Assembly (NCBI GenBank): GCA_019914995.1
Contig: CM034131.1
Location: forward strand, 1,364,001-1,428,000
Origin: Acanthochlamys bracteata
Taxonomy: Eukaryota; Streptophyta; Magnoliopsida; Pandanales; Velloziaceae
Length of the DNA stretch: 64,000 nt
Reading direction: 5' to 3'
The notes under the pieces were generated by a model, which searched no databases, was not told the DNA's origin, and was given only the letters and a program-made list of their open reading frames with translations. This document shows, piece by piece, positions 26,953 through 38,045 of the stretch; position 1 is the first letter of the stretch; each line of letters opens with the position of its first letter. Made by a program: the position numbers and the translations under genes.

Positions 26953-29900
26953 ATGGACCAGGGAGAATGGGTATGGATGGTGACGGCAAGGACTCCAACC
27001 AATATAGCAGTGATTAAGTACTGGGGCAAGCGCAATGAGACCTTAATCCTTCCAATTAATGACAGCATCAGTGTCACTCTTGATCCCAACCATCTCTCAG
27101 CTACTACAACTGTTGCAGTTAGCCCTAGCTTCAATGAAGATCGCATGTGGCTCAATGGTAAGGTAAAACATGTTTTCCTTCTCCAAGTTTCTTATATACT
27201 GTTTTATCTAAACTTTTGTGTATACTGAACATACATCTAATGTGCATTTGAACCATCCTAGAAAGAGCTACTATGTGATTATGCTGTAACAATGAATCTA
27301 ATAATTTCATCTCATTTTATTTTATTTCTAATGTTAAGATGGGTTAAAATTTCTATTTCATTTTAATGAAGTAAATGACATCTAGTCCATTCCATGGCAA
27401 CTATTTTCCATTCTAATATGTTTTCAGTTTCTGAGTCTTTTAGGAATGTTGTTTTTTTTCTGTTTCTCCTGATACTTGTAGGAAATTTCGCTCTCTGGGG
27501 GGAGATTCCAAAACTGTTTACGAGAAATCCGAAACCGAGCTGGAGATGTTGAGGATGAGAAGAAAGGAATTAAGATTCATAAAGAAGATTGGAGCAGGCT
27601 ACATATCCATATTGCCTCTTGCAACAATTTCCCAACTGCAGCTGGATTGGCTTCTTCAGCCGCGGGATTTGCATGTCTCAGTAAGTGGATGCTGTCTCAA
27701 AGCTTCTGAATTTTGTCCGCATTCATGCTGACATCACATTGACCACTCTAGTTAATCATTGCGACTGTAGTGGTGTATTAATCAAGAAGGGAGCTTCTAG
27801 TTTGACCTGCCCCTTAACATGCTCCTTCTTTTCTCTGAGATATCAGCGGTCATGCATATATAATAAGCCAGTCAGGACACCATAATGTTTTTAGTTTCTC
27901 TAGTAAATACTGTAGCTCTGTAGTGGTGTATTAATAAAGAAGGAGCTTCTAGTTCGACCTGCCCCTTAACATGCTCCTTCTTTTCTCTGAGATATCAGCG
28001 GTCATGCATATATAATAAGCCAGTCAGGACACCATAATGTTTTTAGTTTCTCTAGTAAATACTGTAGCTCTGTAGTGGTGTATTAATAAAGAAGGGAGCT
28101 TCTAGTTCGACCTGCCCCTTAACATGCTCCTTCTTTTCTCTGAGATATCAGCGGTCATGCATATATAATAAGCCAGTCAGGACACCATAATGTTTTTAGT
28201 TTCTCTAGTAAATACCCTAGCTCTGTAGAGTAACTGTGTTGCATTGTGCGAATTTTGTCCTAATGGGACTACACAAGAGAACCAGGGGACGAAATATCCA
28301 TAAATTTTCTGTCAAGCTTTATTCTTGACACATTACATAGATTACAGTGGGGAATTTGTTTCATTTGTAAACGTCGAGACAACTCACTGATAATGCTGAC
28401 GTCCTATACACATCTAAAGATTGTAGAAAATTTTATGAACTATTCCTTTTAGCATCCATAACAGATACATGAATTTATTATGATTTTATTGTTGTAGAAC
28501 TTAAAAGTACCTTATGTTTAGTTAACATTTCCTTTTCTTTGCCGAATTGATCAAAAAGTGTCACTGATGTCTTTTAGCAGAGGTTTTCCTTAGTGTTGGA
28601 AGTTCCTTAGTAGAAATGCTATGGTACAAGGAAAGAAGAGCTTTTTACATGCACAGTATGCTGTTTACCTGGTTATGGCTATTCATTTATCTGATTATAG
28701 TGATAATATGGTCTAAGTTGTGCTAAAACTCATTCTTATTTTACAAGACTCTAAATCTTACTTAGTATGGGTGGAGGGCTTGGATTTTGGTCTGTTGTTT
28801 ATCAAATAGTATTCTTAAAGAAGCAAAGGTAGCAACCTCACCTCCATCCAGGCATAAGTAAATAATTTTGTTAGAGGTTCAGGCTCTTGATTTTGGATTC
28901 TGTAAGACTGTCTAACATGTAGAGTTCTCTTTTGACGATGTGTCTATCTGCAGCTTTTGCACTTGCAAAGTTAATGAATGTGAAGGAGGGTCTAAGTGAG
29001 CTTTCTTCAATAGCAAGGTCAATTTTAACTGTTTAAACTATGCTGTTCATTAGATTATTAGCTTTTACATAATAACTAATTAAGTTCTGAGCTTCTTTGT
29101 TATAGTTGATTTTAATAGAGCTTTTGCCATTACAGGCAAGGATCAGGCAGTGCATGCCGTAGTTTGTATGGTGGATTTGTGAAATGGAAAATGGGAAAGG
29201 TAGGGTTTTCATGTATAAATACCTATGCAAGAGATGACAGCAAATTTTTACTTGTCCTTTGTGTCTATAGGAGGCCAGTGGAACTGACAGCATAGCTGTT
29301 CAACTTGTTAATGAATCACATTGGGATGAGCTTGTTATTATCATAGCAGTGGTATGTAAGCTTTTCAACATTATTCTATTCTCACTTTTGCAATTGCTGT
29401 CATTATATTTTGTTCACCTATTTAGCCTCTTGAGTGCTGTATATGTTACTGGTAACTGCAATTTGTAAGGCTGTAGCACTTCAAAAAACTTTACCAGACG
29501 TACTCATGCATTTGATTGACGTCTTATCAAGACTTCCTGAGGCTTGTTGGAGAGAAAAATGTCAAAAACTCAATTCTCAAGAACGAGAAGTGGAGAAAGA
29601 TAATCAAACATGTCAAGCATTTCATTCAACTCCTACTATTTGGCTTAAACCAAGACCAACAGATGAAATACAACAAACTCCTATTATTGAAAGAGCAAAT
29701 AAAATCCTAATCTGATTACAATCCAATTAATATTAGCTCAAAAACCAAATAAACCTATGTAGTGGGTTTCCAAGTTTCGCTTTCTCTATTTGATAGTAAC
29801 ATGGGATGCATGATGCTGTACCCTTCTCTTGCGTTTGGATTGAAGTTCCAGAGAACCTTCTTGAAGTGTTAGCTGGCTTTCCTGTTTGTTGATGTGTGCT

Positions 29901-31732
29901 GCTCTCGTCTCTGTCACTTCCTCTTGCACATGTCAACATTAGGCGCTAATTCTATATACTTTTAGATTGAACGCCATGAGATAATGCTTAAACTCCAACT
30001 TTTGACCTTCAAGCCGAAACTCAAAGAACACTTAGTGAATGATGGTGGGTTCGGTAGCACAAGTATTTGTTTAAAGTTTGTCTACCTTCAAGCATCAATG
30101 TCTGCTTCTACTCTGATTGTTAGTAATCATCAATTATCTCATAGACAATCACAAGTCTCATGCTCTTGCACACGTTCAATGTCTCAAATCAGGTAAGCTC
30201 AAGGCAAAAAGAAACAAGTAGCACCACTGGGATGCGGGAAAGTGTTGAAACAAGTCCGCTTTTGCAATACAGAGCCACGGTGATGTTTCCTTGCCTCTCC
30301 TGTCTCTATCACTTTGCTCTTTCCTCTTTACCGTTAAATGCTTTTAATACAATTTCTTATGTTCAGAAGAGTATCTAGACTTTAGGCCCTCTAACAGTGT
30401 TTTTAGCTGATTTATAGCTCAAGGCATTTTCCCCATCCATTAAATGATGTTAATGTTATCCTTTACTTGGATATATTGCTTCTCCAGACAATAGTTCCAA
30501 GTCGAATATTGCAGATGGAAGAAGCCATTAGAAATCGTGATTTTGCAACTTTTGCAAGGTTGACTTGCACTGATAGTAACCAGTTTCATGCAGTCTGTTT
30601 GGATACTAGTCCTCCAATATTCTACATGAATGATACATCTCATAGGTAAGAAATATGGAGTCTTTTCTCCTTCCATGTTTTCTTAGTCGTTCTTAATTTT
30701 GTATGCATGCTCTGAGTTCAACTGTTTCATGTTTCGATCAAGAGTAGATTACTGGATTTCAGAATAAATGCGTTTAGGCATGTCAACTAGGTTAAGTGAT
30801 ACCACTTAAAGTAGTGTAAGGTAATATCCTAAAGTCATCTCATGACATTATACTGGATAAGGTACAAAGGAAATATCTAGTTACTCCAAATGTTGCTCCA
30901 TATAGCCAACACCTATGTTTGTCTCTAATTGATCTCTTAGTGATATATGTCCATCTGAATTTCAGGATAATCAGCCTTGTTGAGAGATGGAACCAGTTAG
31001 AAGGTTCAGCGCAGGTACTGAAGGCTGTTCCATTTCTTTACATAAAATTCATTCTACAGTATGCGTAAACTCTTGTTTTGTCATCAGCAATTTTAGAGAT
31101 TTTGCAACAGGCATAAATTTTGAAACTTTGCAATTTTTGTCGGTAAGGGATGGTTAGGTGTCCAATCCTTTGTTGTTTTATGCTCTAACAATTGTATTTC
31201 GTTATCTCTTGCCAATGACATCCACATACATGCTTTTTTTCTTTACAAATATTTATTCATGAAAAACATAAATATTATATTGTGGGGCAGGTTGCCTATA
31301 CATTTGATGCTGGGCCAAATGCAGTTTTGATTGCTAAGAATCGCAAAGTTGCTGAGCTGCTTCTTCAAAGGCTACTCTTCTACTTCCCTCCACCTTCAGA
31401 TAACGAGTTGCCTAGGTCTGGCATTCATTAACACTACTTTTATTTTCTTTTTTAGTCTTGCATAATATTACCCCAATGTGGTGTTGATTTGGTTTATGAT
31501 GATTTTCAGCTATGTAATTGGTGACCAATCTATACTAAGTGATGCTGGATTGAGGTCCCTAGAGGATGTGCAAGGACTGTCTGTACCTCCAGAACTCCAG
31601 GATAAACCCAATCATCAAAGATATCCTGGTGATATTAGCTATTTTATCTGCACCCGGTCTGGAAGAGGACCCACATTGCTGGAAGATAAAAATTACGCGC
31701 TGCTTAGCTCTCAGACCGGCCTTCCCAAGTGA
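26953..31732 (+). CDS. MVD: Diphosphomevalonate decarboxylase
   Basis: Last enzyme of the mevalonate pathway: ATP-dependent decarboxylation of mevalonate diphosphate to isopentenyl diphosphate. Ten exons: 26953-27162, 27482-27680, 28954-29017, 29136-29199, 29271-29351, 30193-30279, 30488-30645, 30966-31014, 31291-31415 and 31510-31732; all phases fit, giving 419 aa. Hallmarks are [16 protein letters not shown] at the N terminus, the GHMP-kinase ATP loop [14 protein letters not shown] (121-134), [19 protein letters not shown], and [10 protein letters not shown] with the catalytic Asp near 310. Residues 40-48, SVTLDPNHL, fit the SV-x5-HL type of peroxisomal PTS2-like signal reported for plant isoprenoid enzymes. 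The protein ends QTGLPK as in Arabidopsis MVD1. Intron 2 contains a threefold 153-bp repeat. Confidence 0.96.
27768..28225. repeat. Threefold 153-bp tandem repeat in MVD intron 2
   Basis: Three head-to-tail copies at 27,768-27,920, 27,921-28,072 and 28,073-28,225 (153, 152 and 153 bp) are nearly identical. Each begins tagtggtgtattaat.aagaa and contains gagatatcagcggtcatgca; a fourth copy stops after a few bases. The copies are younger than the intron around them. They add about 300 bp to an intron that must still be spliced. Confidence 0.95.
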
Positions 31733-34187
31733 TTTTACTAACAGTTGATGAGAATCATGTCTGGTTGTTTTCTTACCTAATAATTATGCTACAATCTAAT
31801 TTATTTGGTTTAACTTAATTGGTCTGTAGGCAACTGATAACATTTCTTTCTGGAGGCCAGGAGTTATTTCCGCTTCCATTTACATGCATCGTGCCCTGAT
31901 TCTTATTGAATGTTGAAAAGAACCACGATAGCTGAAATGTAGCAATTCCTTCTTTTCCCAGGATTTGTAATGCATTTTGTTTTTCATTGCTGCCGGTTCA
32001 ACATATTCATTGCTATCACTTTACCTCCGTGATGAGGAAAAAATATTTTGCAGGTTGTGTATTTACAGGCTGGATAAAGAGGTATCGAGAGCAGTATCAT
32101 GCTTTTAACTTGCACTTCTATATCTATGGCGTGTTTACTTCAAACATGAACTTACTTTTAAAACAAATTCGTTTTTTAATTTAATTTTGAAAAAAAAAGT
32201 TATGCTTATTTTTTTAAAAAAAATATTTTTAAAATTTAAACTACTTTTAATATAAATTTAAGTATGAAAATTTATTTTTATTGCACTTATAATCAAAATT
32301 TATATTTATTTTAATTTAAAATGAGTGTTAAAAAATGAATTTGATAAATTAGTAAACAGAACGTTACATATGTATTGGCATTCATAATAGGAGTGTGCAA
32401 AAGCATTAAGCAACGACGGTCTTCAAAATCTGATCCTTGTCACCTTTCATGCAACCAAGATGATTGTTTCCATCTATATTGCCAAGGGAACTTTTGGCAT
32501 TATATTTCAAAATTTTAAAAGATTTTTAAAATATTTCATAGCAATACCGTTGACAATTAATTTCAGTTCATTTCAAAATTTTTATTTATTTCACATTTCA
32601 ATAAACTTTTTTATTTTTATGTAAAATTTATTTAAAATTTTAAAAAATATAAAAAATTTACATAATAAAATATTATTATTATTTAAAATAAAACATTAAA
32701 ATTTTTTAAAATAAAAAAAATATTTTTTATTTTAGAAAACTTCATTTTAAACGAATTTCTAAACGCAGTCTATTATCGATGGTTAAAACAACTTTTAAAA
32801 AATGAGATCACCGTATTAATTAGATAGGCATAGGTTTATTTTTTTTTAAAAAAGTGATTGATTATAGTGAAAGCAAAAAGGTTATTTAGAGATCCGCGCC
32901 AAGGACAAGACAAATCAGGTTGATCACGTGATCCTCTCGAGTGGGCACACGCCCGCATTAAAACAGGCGCACGTTTTACAATTTAATTAAATTATTTGCT
33001 TAATCAATGGTAACTAAAACTTAATTAACTATTTTCTTGAGTTTTACTTATAGTGGTAAAATATCTGACCAGAAAAAATTGTCCGGATCACGAATTGATC
33101 CATCAGATTAATGGATCTATTATGTTAAAAATATTAAAGTGTTGATAGTAATACGAACGCTTATTATTTTACTTTATTAAAAATATAAAAAAAATAAACT
33201 AACAAAAAATATATAAAAAAACAAAAAAATATTTTAAACAATAAATTTCAAAAAAATTCTTTGTTTTAAAATAAATTTGTTATTTTTTCTTACAATTTAA
33301 TAGAACTAGTAATATAAAAACTTAAAAATTACTAATAATAAATATTTATAAATAAAATATAATAAATTTATTTTTTTGTATTCTCATATAAATATAAAAT
33401 CTAAACTATATATTATATTTCAATATAAAACTATTAATAATTATTTTTGCATCAATATATTATAAATTTAAAATTTTTAAATTTAATTTAATCTGGTTTG
33501 ATTCGGACGAGCGGGTCGATCAGATCGAAAAGGATCGATTGCATAAACAATTTTATTATAAATTCGGACTAATTTATATTTCGAGTCAATGATTTTTTAA
33601 TCGATCTGGACGGATCGATTCTAATTTTATAATTATACCTTTACCTTTTAGCAAAGGATCCCACCTCGAAAACTGAACTGACTACAGTCTAAAGTACCTC
33701 CAACCCAAGTCTCGTTTTAGATTCGCGTTTGAACGTGCCGAAATTTGTACGTACATATTGACGTTATATTTATCTATAATTTCAAAATTTTTAAAAATTA
33801 TTTTTATATGTGCATAAATTTGGAAATTTAGAAAATTTTAAAATTGTCAAAAACTGTAAATATGCTTATATTTTTAGCTCTAATTAAATATAAAACTCAA
33901 CTTATTAAAAAAAATTCATTAAAAACTCACCCAGTTATAACTGATGCACGTTAAAACTTAGAAGTTTTGGATTATTAGTTTATTACTAGATTACTACTCA
34001 GCTCTGTATCCACTTTATTTCTAACGCCCTCTTTCCAACTATTTCTTTATTCGGTCTACTCCTTTTTCTTCGGTTATTACAAACACACGCCAATTCCACT
34101 TTATTATCTCTTTCTCTTTTTTGCACACTCTCTCTCTCTCTCTCTGATCAAGTTGTTTTACATTGATCTGTTCTTGAAGAAGAAGCA
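31733..34187. other. Spacer between MVD and XRI1
   Basis: After the MVD 3' UTR the DNA is AT-rich with at least two repeat-like blocks. At 32,126-32,375 a foldback starts gtgtttacttcaaac and ends tagtaaacagaac. At 32,490-32,765 a second AT-rich segment ends gaatttctaaacgcag and shares a stretch with 53,800-53,950. At 33,060-33,640 repeated ggatc/gatcgat-type words and long A/T runs suggest an old unnamed repeat. From 33,640 the XRI1 promoter begins. No gene is seen. Confidence 0.45.
34129..34145. repeat. (TC)n tract in the XRI1 5' leader
   Basis: About eight TC dinucleotides end some 40 bp before the XRI1 ATG. Pyrimidine-rich leaders of this kind are common near plant transcription starts. 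Confidence 0.85.
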
Positions 34188-36699
34188 ATGAAGTATAATG
34201 ACAACACTAGCAATGCTTCGTGAGCAATTTTCGTTTTCTTTTTTTTTTTGTTGGTTTAGTCTGGATAGTTGATTGGTTTACTGTTTGATTTTATCAGAGA
34301 TTAGTTTTTTTTTTTTTTGTGTGTGTGTGGATTTGAAGTGTGTTTTCCTTAGTACTTATTTTTTCTAAAATTAGTAATTGGATTTGACGCCTAGTTGTTG
34401 ACTTGAATCTTTTTGGGGATATTGGAAGATTTTGATTTCTAGTTGCTGCATTCTGTTGACATGCAATTTTTTTTTTTGTTGATAATTTAGTGATTATTGG
34501 ATGCTTATTGTTGCTGATTATTCTCATAGTTTAGTTTGGAATTTTAATTTTATTGGATTTGGGGCTGTAAGTTGTAATAGCTGTAGAGTAAAAATTTTGC
34601 AATGCCGTTTAATTAAAAAACTGTCCCGAAAAAATTACGTGGCGTTGATGGGATTTGGGTCTGTAATATCTATCCAGTGCTCTAATTAAGGATTAATTGT
34701 GTGATTCAAAACGCATGCTTGGATCTAGATTTTTAGCGTTTTTGTTGTTGATCTAGTTTCCTTATTGCTTTTCTTCTTCAGAATGGATGCTTGTAATGTG
34801 GAATTTTTGTACGCCTTCTCAGTGGAGGATAAGCTTAGCTGTTTTTATATTACTTCAACGTGACCTTTAATTTGATTTACTGGAACTGGTCCATTTCATG
34901 ATATGTTGATTTGGTATGCTTTGAATGACTAAAGTAATGAGCGCCCTGCTGTCTGTGGTAGGGAATTAATAATGTTAACATTTTGGAGTTGATTTGAGAA
35001 AAAATTAGAGCAATTCAATTAGTGTATATGTTTGTTCTCTTTTCTTTGTTCACTGCAATCTGCTTGCTGTTCTTTGAATTGAAGGGGTGTGAAGTGGAGT
35101 TTGATTCGTATTCCCCTTTGATGAAAATGATAAGTTGATCGAAGCGGTTAACATGTAATTTTGGCAGTGAGAGGTGGGGCTGGAGAGAGCGAGACTACTG
35201 CCTCCAGAGAACTTCCAGCATCGGTACATTTCTTCAATGCGCTTCTCCTAGTCCACGATTCTTCAATCTTTTCTCTCACACTTGTATTCTTGAATGCTTT
35301 AGAAACTTCTTGCTGCTTGTGGGATGATGTGAACCAAAATGAAGAAAGCTTACTGTATATGTTTGAGGAGCAAACTCCAATTAAGGATTGCATGGATTTC
35401 AACTACAGCTTTTACAATGCAGAAGGTAAAAGATAATTATGGATGCGTGTGTCTATTGTTGAAAGTTCAACTAAGCTGTTATTGTGATAATATCTGGAAT
35501 CTAGACAATATGAACAAGGTTAACGAAGAGAGCACAGATCCATCTCACCTGAAAAGGCGAAGAGTGTTGCAATTCACATCTGATTCCAATGGCCATGATT
35601 TTAGAAATGAGCAAATTGGTTCTTGTTGTCTAAATACTGAGGTAATCTAAACATTATGAAAATAAAAGATATCTGATGGGGTAATGGATTTCATCTAATC
35701 AATCTCTTGATTCATATACCATGTCAGGCGAGGGCTGAACCTATGGTAAATGATAGATCGCCAGAAAATGAGCACTGGACTTCTGAACGGGATGTGGCAG
35801 CATCTGGTTAGCACTTCTTATCATATTTAATTTTCTAACTAAACGTTAAGAAAATACTTCCTTTTGTCATATTGATGGTCTATTGTAAAACAGTGGATAG
35901 GTCTACCTTCAGCTGTGAAGTGGTAGAGCAGTCATCAGAGGGGTGGCTAACTAAGTACTTTAGTGAAAGTGAGCAGCAATGCAGTCAGGATGAAATGTCT
36001 GTTCCTTAAAGTACTATATTTCTTAGTGCAAGATTTCGTGGTTATTGAATTTAAATTACAATAATTTTATATACTGCCCTGCAGAAATTATTTTCTAGCA
36101 TCTAGAGAGAAACTTGATATTTCAGGTTAGTATTTGAGTTCTCGTGATTATTTTTCAGGTAGCAATTTTAAAGAGGAAGGAAAAAGTTAAGAAACTGTAT
36201 TTCTTGTTTAGATAACTGATTCTTGTCTTACTATTTTTCAGAGTTTTACAATGTGCCTGCTGAGATGGAAACTGATGTGGTTCAAAAGTCTCCTGCCCCA
36301 ACTCCTCAGAGAAATTTCAAAGGTCTGAATGGTACTGCATAGCATGCTTTGCTGCTCATTCTTTCCCACGTTTGCTTCTGTTCATTTCAACCGTGTGTTT
36401 TGAGCAACTTATCTTTTGCAGGTAGGAATTCTTTAACCAACACAACCATGAAGTTAACTACTTCTATCGCCTATCCTTTTGCTCTTATCAAACCCTGTGG
36501 AGTTCAAGGTGATGTAACTCTGAAGGATATTAATCAAAAAATTCATGCTCCACCGCCATCTAAATCAAAGACTAAGCATGGGGAGCCTCCCCACTCATAT
36601 CCTACCTCAGCTTTCTCCGGGAAGCCTGTAGTTGTCAAGACAAAAATCCATACCGAAGGTGGCAGGGGTAGCATCACAATAATGAGGACAAAAGGTTGA
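34188..36699 (+). CDS. XRI1: XRI1-like protein (X-ray induced transcript 1)
   Basis: Plant-specific nuclear protein; in Arabidopsis XRI1 is induced by X-rays and is needed for meiotic DNA repair. Nine exons: 34188-34219, 35168-35223, 35303-35425, 35505-35641, 35728-35806, 35894-35996, 36085-36125, 36242-36322 and 36422-36699, giving 309 aa in continuous phase. Family features are an N-terminal acidic segment (ERWGWRERDYCLQ, CLWDDVNQNEESLLYMFEEQ, TPIKDCMDF), a basic LKRRRVLQF and a highly conserved C terminus (YPFALIKPCGVQGDVTLKDI, YPTSAFSGKPVV, TEGGRGSITIMRTKG). Exon 7 is only 41 nt; I place it because it restores the frame and yields LDISEFYN, as I recall from relatives. Exon 8 has an alternative in-phase donor 12 nt downstream. 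The biochemical function is not known from sequence. Confidence 0.88.
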
Positions 36700-38045
36700 C
36701 CTGAAAATCTTTTTTGACAATTATGATGTGGAGCTGGTATATCTCCTGTATTCTACTACCCATGGTCTGCGATTCTTCAATGCTTGCTCTGCTTTGAAAA
36801 TTGGTTTATGTTGGGCTTCTTTCCTTTTTCTCTTTCCGTTTTTGTTTCCTTCCGTTCAGTTTAGGTGTTTATACCATGTCAATGGAATGAGACTGTGGTG
36901 ATGGTAGTGATGCCTTTTGTAATTGTGAAAGTTATAGGTGTTAGCCATCCTTTGTGTTGTACTTGCCAAGTTTTGAACTTTTTGTATTCTTGTGTCACTG
37001 TGTCATGTTAATTCATTCACCTGCAAAGAAAGGTCCAATATTTCATTGCTAATCTGTGCTTCTATCGGGAAGGGTGCTTGGAGGGATGTAACTAATGGGA
37101 CACAAGCTTATAGGAGCTTTCACTTGTTCATCTCTTCTATATATGTAGAAGGCAACTTATGTTATGAAATGCAGCAGCAAATGTGCAATCTCTATGCTTT
37201 ACGTACATGTTCTGTTACAAAAATTGGATTTGGGAAATTTTATTACTTGCTTCGTTATTATAGTGATTTTGATGCGAGTATTTTCCCAGCTAACATTTTC
37301 TTGGAACAACATTTTACTTCTTTGAATTTATGTAAGCTAGTGATGTTCTTTGCAAGTAGAACTGTAGTCGGGTACCTCTACGCTTGAGAAACTCAACGTA
37401 GACTCTTTTCTCCGTTTTTCCGAGTTCATATTTTAATTACATATTATAAATTTGTTAAAATAAAATTTAAATTAAATTTTGATAAAAATAAAAATTAATA
37501 TAAAAATAATATAAAATTTGAAATAATAATTGAAATAAATAAAAAAATAAAATTTAAATTCTGAAAAGAAAAATAAAATTTAAAATATGCCCAAAGTCTG
37601 TATTGAATACTTATCTTTGTTTGAAGAAAAATCAGGCAAGTACAGACAAAAAACTCGATCATGGCCCAGCCCAGGCGAAGCTAAAGTTGCTACAGTCCAA
37701 AAACCCAGAACATCCATCTCGTTTCTCGGCCGATAAAACAAACATATTCCATTTTCCATTTTATCCAATCGCGATAATCCTTGACTCACAGACTCAACTA
37801 CAACAAAAAAAAGTAAAGCAAAAGAAAGAAGAACAAGTAGAGCAAATTCTTTCTAAAATTTCCAAATTCCAATGGAAGCAACTAACTGCTTCTTCACCTT
37901 TTAGAACTCATGGCGTGTGTCAATCTCCTCTCTCGTGTCATAACCATCACCACCACCACAACATCCACTGATTCTTATTATAAATTCTCTTTCTGTCCAT
38001 TTTCCTTCAAATTTTCATTGTTCTTATTGAAAAATTCTTTAAATA
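36700..38045. other. Spacer between XRI1 and PAP15
   Basis: XRI1 3' UTR, then an AT-rich stretch at 37,430-37,590 without clear ends, then the PAP15 promoter and leader. A short (CAC)n/(CA)-rich stretch occurs at 37,943-37,965. No gene is supported. Confidence 0.45.

Noticed and set aside
29434-29715. Open frames in MVD intron 5
   Set aside because: Intronic, no splice or family support; the flanking exons join in phase without them.
33060-33640. Possible inverted-repeat element (gtggtaaaata / tacctttacc)
   Set aside because: Ends pair only weakly and no target-site duplication was found.
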